From Astrothelium macrocarpum (Eukaryota; Ascomycota; Dothideomycetes; Trypetheliales; Trypetheliaceae): 64,000 bases of DNA. Location: contig JAGEMR010000103.1 of the NCBI GenBank assembly GCA_021030915.1, positions 42,236-106,235 on the forward strand. Reading direction: 5' to 3'. Below the pieces are notes generated by a model. It did not search any database, was not told the DNA's origin, and worked only from the letters and a program-made list of their open reading frames with translations. Both the position numbers and the translations under genes were made by a program. Shown here piece after piece: positions 25,301-36,215 of the stretch (positions are counted from its first letter, which is position 1; each line of letters starts with the position of its first letter).

Positions 25301-25797
25301 ACGCCACGGCCATTTGCACCATGGAATTTAGATGTGCCCTTCTTGTTGTTGTGCTCCTCTGCTTCCACATCGACCACATGGGTGCTCTTAATGCGCTTCC
25401 GAGGTTCATCCTCTCTTTTGCCCACGTTATGCATCTTTTCAATCATGCTGCCCATTCCGGAGTTGATTGGGGTGTGAGACTCGAGTGCTGCGTGCGTGGC
25501 ATTGATCGGAGTGAATGCGGTAGACCCGTTGGCGGCATTCTTTGCTTCGGCCTGCTGAGGTTTGCCTTTGAGAGTCAATTCAAGATCATCTAGTGTGTCA
25601 TTTGAGGACTTTGCTAGCGAATCAAAAGCTGCGATAGGATAATTCGATTTGGGACACAAAATAGGCGGTGCGCTTGAAGCACGTTGAGAAAGGATCAAAG
25701 AAGCTGACATTGGTGCTGGGGGATTGGAATGTGCTATACCATTGGCCTTTGCATACGCTTTTGGATTCAGGAGCATCGCTGGCGTAATGTCTGCCAT
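22356..25797 (-). CDS. SNF2-family ATPase with RING finger (HLTF/Rad5-like)
   Basis: Two exons (25797-25218 and 25153-22356) encode 1125 residues. The first ~200 residues are low-complexity. A HIRAN-like segment may lie at about 213-282 (IDVLDPTGTRFGKLDIRTSGGLAPILD). The SNF2 motor follows: Walker A GGILADMMGLGKT at about 497, DEAH at about 616, then VTGTPIQNRLEDL. A RING finger is embedded in the motor (CAHC at 829, CFHVICPSCF, CPLCDDYV ending near 897), the layout of Rad5/HLTF/SHPRH. The C-terminal helicase lobe holds VVFSGWTNHLDLIQ, GGLGLNLTAAS and QAVDRVHRLGQKRPV. Known relatives remodel or reverse replication forks and ubiquitinate PCNA. Whether this is Rad5 itself or a paralogue (Uls1/HLTF-like) needs a tree. 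It is intact. Confidence 0.92.
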
Positions 25798-26177
25798 GGA
25801 TTGGGATTCGGCAGTGCCTGCAACGCTCGTTCGGCAGGGTGCTACGAGAGTAATTCAGATGAGGGCGAGGAAGCCATCACAAACTCTGCAGGTCAGGTCA
25901 GGTGACGGGACAGAGATAAGGAAAAGCGGGCCCCATCAGAGGGTAAGGTAGGAATAGGTAGTGTCAATCTTAGTGAAAGGTGCTCGAAGGCTAACGAATA
26001 TTTGGTACTTGGAAAGCAAGGTAAGGTAAGGTAAGGTAAGGTAGCGCAGGTAGCAAGTGAAAGATGATGACGAAGTTTAGCCCATGCGCCTGGACAGCCC
26101 CGCCAATACGTGCACATCATAACACAATAGAGTAATCTACTGCCTGAACACTATAGTACATAGCACCTCTGGCACCT
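25798..26177. other. intergenic region with pentanucleotide repeat
   Basis: 380 bp between the SNF2 gene start and the PI 4-kinase stop, both on the minus strand, so it should hold the SNF2 promoter and the kinase terminator. It contains the AAGGT tandem run listed separately. Confidence 0.4.
26018..26042. repeat. (AAGGT)5 microsatellite
   Basis: Five perfect tandem copies of AAGGT (TACCT type on the other strand) in the upstream region of the SNF2-RING gene. A simple-sequence repeat with no other function visible. Confidence 0.9.
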
Positions 26178-28562
26178 CTAGCACCAGGTGAATACAGGAT
26201 TCTTGCTCTTGACCGTCTCCAATCTTTCCACAATCACCCGTCGGCGATTGCCTTCCATGACCTCTGCTGCAGCGTAACCCAAATCGCCATCGTCTTCCTC
26301 ATCCAATCCAAACATACCTGGTCCCCGATTCGTCGCGAAACTAAACCGCCTGCGTCGACTCTCTGGACTGAACGCTTGACGACGTGGCGCTTCAAGACTG
26401 AACCGCGTCTTGGAGCGTTGAGCTGGAGGACGTTTGGGTGTAGCCAAGTCGGGACTGCTGGCAGGCGTTTGGTCCTGCGGCATTTGTCCGTTGATGGCCT
26501 TGACGGTGGTTGGGAAAAGTGTGCCATTTTCTCTCTCGGCAGCACGCACGTCGGTCGTGCTAGTTTGACGAGACATGTTGAACCGATTGTTGGACGTTGT
26601 CCCGTTTGGAGGAGACAGACTAAGCAGGTCGTGCTGAGTCGTGGTGGGAGGTGCGGTCCGCACTTGCACCGTGCCAATGTCCATCTCTTCCTCCTCCATC
26701 TCTCGGTATGCTTCGCCTGCTTCTCGCCGTCGCATTTCAGCAGATGGAACTCGAAGAGGTACTGCAACAGGAATATCTACGACATCATCCCAAACACAAA
26801 CCCGGGTGCGTCTAGTAAGTTCCAACGGTCCGTGATCGCGTTGTTTCAATGTCTCTACAACATTCCACGCCTGACCTTTCATCACCGCAATCTGGCGTGC
26901 AAACATACGCTCCTGGAAATCTGAATCTTGACTAAAGCACTGACGTAGTGCATGTTGTGTTTCACTCCACCACTGCTTCGAAGTTAGCAAGGGAAGAAAG
27001 TGAAGTCTCGTTGCCTCGGAAAAGGGCTGCCCGATCAAGGATACGGGTAAGAACAACCAGCCAAATGGATAACTTCGCCACTATGGTCTGCTTTAGTATG
27101 CCATGTTCAATAACTTTTTTCCGTGTAAACATACCGCATCTGGATGTTTCCATGGCCAGGAAAGACTGTTGTCAATGGCACCAATCTGCACACGTACATT
27201 GCCAGCGTTGCGTGGAGTAGTCGCTCGCATTTGCTCCTCTCGGCTATACTGTGCTTCGCCTGAGCCCCTGCTTTGCTGCAAAGGTGTTGACTCGCTACCT
27301 GCTCGGTGCTGATCTTTGGGCGGCTCTGCTATAATGCTGGCTGTCTCATTTGCCGGATCGATCCGAATCATCCAATTATCCAATCCCCTATCAGTGTTGC
27401 GCATGATGTAATCTAGAATGACCAACTTTTCCAACCGTTCTCTAAATGCAAGCTGTAGGTTGTCTGACCAAAACTCTCTTCTCCTTGATGCTGATTCTGG
27501 TGTGGTCGGGCGTAGTGTAGACTCTTCTTCAACATCTTCGTCGTCATCGCGGCTTCTCCTGCAATTTTGGCTCCAACGTCGTTTTTTTCTCGGCGCACCA
27601 TCTGTCCGAAAGCCTGAATTGTGTTGATCAGGCCACGGATGCTCCCTGAGAAAGAGATTGGCGTCCTTGAAACCTTTCAGAAATATCTGAAAACTCCCCA
27701 CTTTTGGTGGTAGCGGCTTTCTGCGTCTGTAGTGCTGTCGGCGGTCCCAATAGTCGTAGTGAAAGGATTTAGAGGAAAGCGAAACAATGTCGGTATAAGG
27801 TACGAGATGCGTACGTAGCCGAGCGTCCAGAACGTAAGCTGCAGCTTCCGACACATAACTCAGGTTCGGTATCAGGCATGCTCTGCCAAAAAAGAAAGGA
27901 AACAGGTTACGGTGAATCCATTTTGTCCACTTGGGGTTTCTCGATGCATAAGGTTCTTCATCTTTGGGCTTAAATACTGCCACTGTCTTGCCTTGGCCAT
28001 CCTTGGCAAAGTAACTGCCAGAGCTCCCTTGAGATATTAGCTTCGGATGTATGCCCAGCTCAATCGCGACTCGCACCCGTTCAACGGCGTCGTCAAACTC
28101 AAGCTTGGTCATGTGTCCTCCACCAGTATCTGATTGCTCTGCGGCCAGGGCCTCGGCAGTGGCGGGTCGTATCCATTCTGGAGCCTGGAATACCGAGTGA
28201 TGGATTTCAAGATGGTCATCCTCCGGACTCCTGCCCTTGTTCCGCCTCTTGAATTTTTGTGCAATCTCCTCGGCCCATCGCTCAAGTCTCGCATTAATGG
28301 CCTTGATGTCTACTCCGGAATTCCGTCGTACGCGCCGCTGGTCGAGAGGTAGCTTGCGTCTCGCAGGCAAGCCAGGAGCTTGCATGCGGCCATGACTCTT
28401 GGGTTGAATCGGTTCATAACTTGGAGCTCCGGTAGTTCCGAGTGAGCTGGGCGGTTGGTAGGGGTCCTCATCCTCGGAGTCACTGATGAGGCCTTGTTCC
28501 TCTTCTGCTTCAGCTATTCGCGCATATCCTGATGCATTGCGATTGATTCTGGGCTTGGGCAT
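26178..28562 (-). CDS. LSB6: phosphatidylinositol 4-kinase type II (Lsb6)
   Basis: Type II PI 4-kinases make PI4P on endosomal and vacuolar membranes. Two exons (28562-27135, 27080-26178) give 776 residues. The N-terminus (about 1-150) is charged and disordered. The kinase core begins near VRVAIELGIHPKLISQGSSGSYF, a P-loop-like segment, then VAVFKPKDEEPY carries the ATP-binding Lys. The region FFFGRACLIPNLSYVSEAAAY is the family hallmark. The catalytic loop is DYIMRNTDRGLDNWMI, and the metal-binding segment AIDNSLSWPWKHPD sits exactly at the exon junction. Exon 2 continues WRSYPFGWLFLPVSLIGQPFS. After about residue 620 comes a long Ser/Thr/Pro-rich tail. All catalytic residues are present. 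Confidence 0.95.
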
Positions 28563-28656
28563 GGTCCCGAGTGATCAGGGAAAAGCCGGGACAGCACGTA
28601 GGTCAAGCAGACAATGCTAGGGCCAGGTAAATAGTTGAGGCTTGTTCCAGCCACGA
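28563..28656. promoter_or_regulatory. very short divergent spacer LSB6 / areB-like
   Basis: Only 94 bp lie between the LSB6 ATG and the first ATG of the opposite reading frame assigned to the GATA factor gene. If both starts are right, the two transcripts must overlap or share a minimal promoter. Confidence 0.35.
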
Positions 28657-31303
28657 ATGAGGTCCATGCTCCGGCCGTCATCCTCGCCATCCGCAGCACG
28701 TCAAGAGATGCGCGCTTTGGACGCGACCGCTTTCAGCTGCCCCACAACCTTATTTTCTGCCACAAGCCCATTCAACATCCCCTACCCCTTTTTCCCCCCA
28801 GCTGCAGACCATCCAACACACCAGTCTACCGCTTGGCCAGCTGTTCTGCCGCATTGGGCATGGAGTCTCCATTCACCAGAGGCGCGTTTCAAAAGCAATC
28901 CAACCCAAGGCCTAACCACGTACGCTAACCGGCAGAACCAGCCGCTATTGGCAAAGTTTCAACAAAATAGTCGAATTGACAGCACAAACAGTGCAGATTG
29001 CTGCAGGTACACATCTTTTGGGAATGATTCATGAGCAGTCGGAAACACGGGGTTAACGCAGCTTCATTCCCCCACTCATCGTGGATGCCTTCCAGATAGA
29101 GATTTGTCCCAGACGTGGCCTTTCCTTTGTAGCACATTTCGCAAGATAGGATGCCATTCAAAGCAATGATATGTCATTAAACGACGAGGCAAATCAGTGT
29201 CCCCCAAAGAGTGCCAGCTGCATGGCTCTACGGAGTGTCTGGCATTCAGATAGAAACTTGTAGCTTTTTCGACGCAAACCAGCTGGCCACGAAATACACA
29301 AACGTGCAGCTGCTCCATGGTGCGGCAGAGCCGTACTTTCAGTAAGGAACGGCTTGCATAAGCGCTGCCGAATGGTCAAATTTAGCAAGCGAGTAGATTG
29401 GACTAACATTTTATCGCCATCCTTGCGTCGTGGAGAAAGCCCCTATCTGGGCTGTGCCGGGAGCGGCATATCAGAAGAGCTTCCTCTGAGATACCTCCTC
29501 CTTGTTCACTCCACACATTCGTTTAGAAGCATTGTCATTCATTGTGTTGTTTTGTTTGTGCCGCCACTTGATTTTGCTTTCTGGTAATCTTTAGACGCTT
29601 AATTCCAACCCAGCCTTGGCATCCTGCTGTCAACGAGTCTGCTCTGCACACCTTCAGAGACGCGTCCAATCGTGTCTCTGCTGTACCCATACACCACGGC
29701 TTCCACACTGGCTTCGTCCTTGATTCAAAGGCCTTCGGCCATTGACCATTTTCCCGCGCCTTCCACCCTACCCCATCATAGAAGCTTATCTTATGGCACC
29801 AGCTCTTCCGTCAGTCCAAGGCCTGAATTGGCCAAGCTGGGTCAAGGGATCTCCAGACCGTCTTCGACGTCAACAGAGCCTTCACATCAACAACGCCTCG
29901 GAAGTCCCGCAATCCAACTACCTGGTCTTGCGGTTTTGGCGTCAATAGCTTCGGCATCTTCCTCTGCGCATTATGATAGGTACGTGCAGTGACAGCCCGA
30001 GCATTGACACAGACAGTCGTGTCATGGAGATTGTGCAGCGCAGATTCCAATGTTGAAATGCGGCGGTTGTGCGTTGGAGATGGACAAGGAGAGGGAGAGC
30101 TCCGTCGGAACTGGCAACCCTGCATTCTCCCTCACGCACCCTATCGTGCACCTCCGTAGAATCGTCTAGACTGACTCAACTATTTCTCACGCCAGACCCA
30201 CGAATGTCGAATCAAACATGACCTACTCGACCTCGGTGCCAGCCACCACTGCCAGCGGTCAGGGCTCGTCTCCTGTAAGTTCGCGACCCTTGGATGTGCC
30301 TAGTCGCTTTATTCTTATCAGAGCTCTTATCAATTATCGATAAAACCTCATATCAGTGGAACAACATCAACTTTTTGGGACCAGGCTAACAGCTCCAGCC
30401 CGTCTGCCAGAACTGCTCAACAAGCACGACACCATTGTGGCGGCGCGATGAACTTGGCTCTGTTTTGTGCAACGCCTGTGGTCTTTTCCTTAAACTACAT
30501 GGCAGGCCACGACCTATTAGCCTCAAAACGGATGTGATCAAAAGTCGCAATCGCGTAAAAGCTGGCCAAGGCCCTAAGAAAAGGGTAAGTTTGTCTTCTC
30601 ATGGGCTTCTTTGGATAGTCCTAACTAGCAATTGTCTCAGACATCTTTCGAAGCAAATGGCGGACTCCCCGCCACTGCAGCTCCACCGCCTGGTTCCCTA
30701 TCACTCCATTCACAGCTTCAACAAGCTTCTCAAGCTCCCCAGTTCCCCACCGAGCGTGAACATTCGGCAACGCCGCATCAGTCAAATCCAAACATAGCCC
30801 CTCAACATCTTTTCGATCAAGTCACAACCTTCGACACCGCCACTCAACCCTCTTCGCACTCTCCATCATTACCACAGTTCTCTCTCCGACATCCATCACC
30901 CGCGCCATCTCATCTATCTGCCTCGTCAAGTCAGTTGAATGAAACAGGTGGTCACCTTGAGCCCCCCCAGACGTACGACGCTGTTGTTGCCGTCAACACA
31001 AGCTTGAAAACACGAGTATCCGAGTTGGAAGTTATCAACGACCTGTTTCGTGGAAGGGTAGCGGAGCTTGAGAAGAGCGAAAGAGATGCTAGACAAGCTG
31101 AAAAGGCGTCGGTTGATGAAGCTGACCAGTTAAGACAGGAGCTGGATCGAATGCGGCACAAGGAACACATGTTGAAGCAAAGACTCGAAGAATTAGAGAG
31201 CCTCACACAAGATGGCATAGACGGCGAGGTGTCTGATGCAACCGAGCCAGAGGCAAAACGGATAAAGCGTCGGCGGACAGACGAGAGCGGAAAGGATGCT
31301 TGA
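28657..31303 (+). CDS. areB: GATA-type transcription factor (AreB-like)
   Basis: Proposed exons 28657-29006, 29614-29979, 30196-30274, 30399-30584 and 30641-31303 give 547 residues in frame. The diagnostic part is solid: one class IVa GATA finger with a 17-residue loop (C-x2-[20 protein letters not shown]) at about 268-292, followed by [22 protein letters not shown]-terminal coiled coil ([21 protein letters not shown] onward, about 445-515) is typical of AreB/NreB/Asd4, repressor-type regulators of nitrogen metabolism and development. Exon 2 contributes a conserved-looking ISRPSST and [14 protein letters not shown] segment. Exon 1 is less certain: it is a clean 116-codon ATG frame ([12 protein letters not shown] and [15 protein letters not shown]) joined through a long 607-nt intron, and it could be a separate gene or an alternative 5' end. 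A start at 30220 would give a short isoform. Confidence 0.82.
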
Positions 31304-33210
31304 GTTTTCAAATGTCGATACTATTGACTGCATTGTTTGACGATGTTGCAACAGAAACAAGGGCGCGGTCCTCTTTTGGGGAGGTAAAAAACCTGATGCA
31401 ACCACATTGTTGTCGCGATTCGCCCACTTGCGGAAATTTCAAAAGTTAATATCGGAGGGCGTGGAAGTTGAGTTGAAAGTTCATACCCCTTGCTGTCCTT
31501 GTTGCGTATGGTGCTCAAGAGTACCTCGATACTAAACTAATAAGTTAAATTCTAATGTTATTAATGAACCATCATCTTCCTGTCTCGGCGCGACTCGATC
31601 GAGTAATTTCTCCGCCTCTTCTCTGACTTGTATCTGTTTTCTCCACGTATGCCCTATCTGTTAGGAAAGAAAATTAAAAAACTAGATAGACTGTATTTTC
31701 CAACTCGCATCTCTCATCAACAAAAGTGAGGGAATCCAAAATCTGGGCAAAGGTCTAGTGGATACCACAGATACCAACTGCACGAACAAAGTTTTGCCCA
31801 GCCAGCCGCCAGAGGCGGAGTTGACTTTCACAACGGACTGGGCAAAAGTGTGGTTTATATACTCTCAACAATGTGATAATGACCAGACCAAGCGTCATGA
31901 AGAGTTGTGATACGAACAGTGTAACGAACAGAAGCGTGAGCATGTTCTTTCAACATTGTTTTTTCTTTTTTCTTTTTTTCTTTTTTTTCTGGTTTTTGGG
32001 GCGCAAACAGATCCCTAACAATGCTCCTCAACCAGACCTGAATAATTCCGACCTCATTGTACAAAAATTCCAAGTTGACACTCAAGACACAAAAGCCAAT
32101 AGGCTGCTGTCTTCAAAGGTAACGTTCAAACAAAATAGTCAAAGTCCCGTTGTCAAATATATAGACCACAATACCGTTTGTCTGATCGTTAAGAGGTTCA
32201 ACATACCGTATGTTCAACAAAAATAAAAATTCCTCCATGTTCCAAATCGGATGCAGAGATGTTCGAGCAGGCAAGACAACAAAATAGATTATCAGTTGAA
32301 AAATGCGAATGAAACCAGCTCATCCTGGGATCCGTCGTGTTTTTCATTCCTACTCCACATCTACGGTACACATGAAGCAAAATAGCGGCCAAGGGAAATT
32401 GCTAATAACGCTTGATCTGACTCTACTCACATGTGCATTTCAACATTCTACCGGTGAAAATGAACTTGTGTGGTGTGCGTTGACTTGCATTAGCGCATTT
32501 GTCCCGTAGATAGATCTTGATCTTGATCTTGATCTCCGTGCGTTCCTGAATGATCAGCGGATAATGCGGAGATTAATATATTTCGGGGCTATCGAAAGCC
32601 GAATCAGGCCGTCTTTGAAGACGAAGCCATGCAGGTGACTCGAGGCGGCTTGGCTTCAACCCATGAACGATTCGCAGTTGGCGCTCGGACAAACAGACCG
32701 GGCCCCCGGAAGAAATGCTACAGGAGACTAAGCGCTCATCAACATCAGGAAGCGAGATGGATTGTGCACGAATCACATTAGCCCCTCTCCTACTCTCAGA
32801 ATCTTCTCAGACGCCGCAGTGTCTCGGACTGGTGGACTGTGCTCCCTACCCTGGGGCTCCCCTCTCATGGTGGAGTGCCCTGATTGGGACTTGCAACGCA
32901 ACAGATGGTGTCGACTCTCCTACTCTCATGAGCCATTGGGCGCTTCGAGACGATGATCCGTCCCGGCAAACCCAGCCAGGAACCGGGCTGCAGTTTGACC
33001 ACGACCAGTTCGACAGGTGCCGCTGTCATGCGCTCTATTCGGTGCACCACAGCACGCTATCTTTGACGTTTCCAACCTTCTCGAGCCGCTGGCGTCCGGT
33101 CAATTGATTCAAAATTCTTTCGCTTTTTCACTTTTGTTTTTGTGTCTTTGTGTCGTGGACGGGAGAGTTGTTCCTGCGAGCAATGTGCCCTTGAAGAGGC
33201 CCTTGGAGGC
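31304..33210. other. long intergenic region
   Basis: About 1.9 kb without a supported gene. It holds the 3' flank of the GATA factor gene, a T-rich tract (listed separately), a TTGATC triplet run near 32516-32535 and the probable promoter of the gene at 33211. Plus-strand frames at 32715-33107 are open but resemble nothing known. Confidence 0.4.
31958..31990. repeat. T-rich low-complexity tract
   Basis: A run of T interrupted by single C residues. Pyrimidine tracts of this kind are common in fungal promoters and untranslated regions; no more specific role is claimed. Confidence 0.8.
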
Positions 33211-34967
33211 ATGGGACCACAACGCTCCGTCGACGAAGAGAGTAAAGGATGGTTGGTCGCATCATTCGGGTGCTGTGCGCCCAGAACTGCAGAACCGGAA
33301 GCTCTAGAGGACCTGGAGGGAGTTGGTACGTGGCAGTGCTGCAAATGACCCTCAATACGAAGTCGTGTCTAACGATTGCAGCCCGTCAAACAAGAGAGGA
33401 AATCTATGAACAGCAACCGGCGCGAACCCCATTCCCTCGAGCAGAGTCCACCGCCACACGACCGAGCACGAGTTACTCTGCAAAGTCCTTTTCAACTTTT
33501 GTTACGGGTGGATGGGATGCAGCTTCTAGAGTGACCACACGCGCGAGCGTGTCCCTCTGGCGGCCCAAGACTGCCGAATCGCAAGTACGACCTGTTATTA
33601 GTGCGCCCTCGGACTTTCGAAGGGCTGACATCGCTGCGAACCCGAGACGTAGGAGAGCCGAGTTTCGACCTCTTGAGCTTAGCATCTACTTGCCACACAA
33701 TCGCCTCTCCCCATTACCGGACTTTAGCCAGTCTGATTGGAGTGCCAAATTAGCCAGCCTGGAATTGCCTCGTCCCGCGATGCTCAGATCTGCCCTTTGT
33801 TCTGATTCTGATTCTGCCTTTGAAACAACTTCCTTCAGCGTACAAAGGAAGCCGGTAGATTCGGCTTCGTTTCTTATCTCTCCCTCTATTCCGGGAAGCA
33901 ACCGATCTAGTTTAACCTACGATACCTTTCCTCCTGGGGGTCCTTTGATTTCTCCGACATCGTTGCCTGCAATCCCATCGCGAAGTCATGCGAGCGTCCT
34001 CGTCCGATCCGGGACTCAGCGTTCCACAAGCTCTGCTGGGGAAAGTATGATGGGCCCCAAGTCGCCAAGCCTATCACGTTCCCGTGCGTTGAGTGATTCC
34101 TTCGGTACAAATCGTCGAAGATCAAATCTGTCTCGCGGAAATCTTTCAGATATTGATGACGCCATCCGCGAACTCAACACGATTGTCGAGGAGCGACGTG
34201 TGGATAAGCATGGCACGTCCGACGGAAATGAGACTGTTCTAGAACAGGACAATGGAGCTGGTGGCGATTCTCCCACCCATATCCCTGCCATTGCGCCCTC
34301 AATGAAGATGCGTGTGAGAACTGAAACGCTTTCTGATATTGGCTCGGCCCTTTCTGTTCCTCACACCAGCAGAACATTTTCCTCGCCTCCTTTCCCAGGC
34401 TTTGACAGTCACATCAGACACATTTCAAATTCGTCCTTGGGCACCGCTGACCTTTTCGATGAACCTTTGGGGAGTCCGTCGTCACGATCTTCGACTCGAA
34501 CACGATTAACGAATTGGATTCGTACTTCGCTTCCATTTTCACCAACAAGTGGGCATGTGCCAACACAGCTGGATCTTCAATCTCCCACTGCTCTTCCATT
34601 TACTGCGGAGCTCCCTCCCACAACCCCGCCATATTTCCAAACGTCGTACAAGAGTACAAATATCCATCCACTGTATTCTTGTCCACCTACTACACCGCCC
34701 CGTGGATCAATCTCGACTATTACAACATCGCCCCACTCTTCGATAGAGTCGTCGCCTTCAAAAACCGCACGAACAATCGCGACCAGCGTCACCGAGGTCG
34801 AATTCGATTCAAATGGAAAGAAAAGTTTTGAAGCAAGCCGGAGCATCTCGAGCGCATTGGAGACTGAGAAAATTCTAGTCAAGATAAAGGCAAGAAGCGG
34901 CATCGAAGAGTGGAAGGAAATCGAGAGCTTAGCAGGACGGCCAGTGGATGTAGGCGTGGCATATTAA
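33211..34967 (+). CDS. uncharacterised Ser/Pro-rich protein
   Basis: Two exons (33211-33325, 33382-34967; intron with GTACGT donor) give 566 residues. The start MGPQRSVDEESKGWLVASFG is chosen because splicing from it joins exon 2 in frame at VARQTREEIYEQQ. I do not recognise the family. A likely folded block at about residues 105-165 (RRRAEFRPLELSIYLPHNRLSPLPDF, then WSAKLASLELPRP) has a conserved look. The remainder is Ser/Thr/Pro-rich and disordered, with many SP and RxxS phosphorylation-type sites. A small helical C-terminus (ISSALETEKILVKIKARSGIEEWKEIESLA) closes the protein. No membrane segment or signal peptide is visible. The long uninterrupted exon supports a real gene. Confidence 0.75.
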
Positions 34968-35210
34968 CTGCGCAATCACTCACTGCTGAAATGTCGTAAT
35001 GAGAGCTTGCGATTGGGTTTTATTGACTTTTGTATACCCCTATACCAGCTGACACTTGGCTGGGTGACTTTTTGTGTTTCATATCATTTACTGTCTTGCT
35101 GTGGTACTACAAGTGTAGACTATGCGCTTGGGAGCATGCTTGATTGCATCGACTATCAGACCGTTGCAAAGCGTTCTTCTCATCTTAATAACTCGAGCTG
35201 GCAATATCTA

Positions 35211-36215
35211 TTATCCTTCAATCTTGATTCGATTCTCATATAAAGTATTCTTCTCAACTATCCTCTCCCATTCCGCCCAAGTTCGTGCCAGGCGACCGTT
35301 TTGTCTCTCTGTTTCCCACGCGTCTCTTGCTTCCTTTGCACTCAGATATTGTATTCCCTCCAGATTCTTGACCTTCCCACCTTTGATGGGCCCTCCCTTT
35401 TCGGGCACGCTACCCTCAAATGTGCTGCCAAAGTAACTCTCATTCATTTGCAATGCTTCCTTTTGGACTCGCGCATTGATCACCGAGTAGACAGCCATGT
35501 ACACTGCCTCTTCAATGCCCCTGGCCGCCACCGTGAATCCATGTCCGCGCATCAGCATCACGGCATGGTCTGGTTCCGCTTGCACCTCCTTGTCCTTGTG
35601 CGTGCCTGTCACCGATGAAACGCTTTCGCTGAGCTTGGAATAGATGAATCCGGACGAGGTGCTCGTCTTGCTGAATTTAATGGCGAACGCAGCACCCAGA
35701 TTTTGACTGCGAACAAGACGGTCGTGCTTTTCATCGCTATTGCCACTGCCGGGAAAGATGCCAGAACTGTATGCAGATGAAATGTCCCAAGCAGGTGCCT
35801 CGCTAGCAAGAAATCCTGCAGCGGAGATGACAGGCCTCAAAGGTATTTTTGCTGTGCAAAAGGGGAGGATTTCGGAATTATGGCTGTGGACTACACAATT
35901 CACGCCAGGAAAGCGCTTGTAGATTTCCGAGTCAATCCAGCGCTCGCTAACGTCGGGCGAGGAGAGACTGCTGTCTAGTGAAGATCCATCATCAAATTTG
36001 AATTCAATGAGGTCGGACGAGGAGGAGACTACGGAAGGAGGCGTTGAGTCGGCGAGGAAGAAGGTATCGTTGCTGTCAGGATTGCGGACTGATATATGAG
36101 AGTGTGCGTCAAGCACATTGTGATAGTGCAAAATATGGTTAGCAGTAATAAGGCCAGCATGAAGGTCATCAAGGTTCAATTTTGAACGCTGATGGCCAAA
36201 GTAACCTTCCGACAT
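35211..36215 (-). CDS. class II aldolase/adducin-domain protein
   Basis: Single exon, 334 residues, start ATG at 36215 (MSEGYFGHQRSKLNLDDL). The class II aldolase/adducin fold is shown by LITANHILHYHNVLDAHSHISVRNP at the N-terminus, the first zinc ligands in VVHSHNSEILPF (HSH), and the later MLMRGHGFTVAARGIEEAVYMAV, which carries the third His. Bacterial relatives are fuculose- and ribulose-phosphate aldolases. Fungal members of this type are common but mostly without a known substrate; some sit in sugar or secondary-metabolite gene sets. Compared with short family members it has a Ser/Asp-rich insertion around residue 75 and another near 190. A paralogue lies at 49140-50084 in this window. 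Confidence 0.9.
   Translation of the reverse strand: MSEGYFGHQRSKLNLDDLHAGLITANHILHYHNVLDAHSHISVRNPDSNDTFFLADSTPPSVVSSSSDLIEFKFDDGSSLDSSLSSPDVSERWIDSEIYKRFPGVNCVVHSHNSEILPFCTAKIPLRPVISAAGFLASEAPAWDISSAYSSGIFPGSGNSDEKHDRLVRSQNLGAAFAIKFSKTSTSSGFIYSKLSESVSSVTGTHKDKEVQAEPDHAVMLMRGHGFTVAARGIEEAVYMAVYSVINARVQKEALQMNESYFGSTFEGSVPEKGGPIKGGKVKNLEGIQYLSAKEARDAWETERQNGRLARTWAEWERIVEKNTLYENRIKIEG

Noticed and set aside
26018..26042. Telomere-like or regulatory reading of the AAGGT repeat
   Set aside because: Unit is not the TTAGGG telomere type and the run is short; treated as a simple microsatellite.
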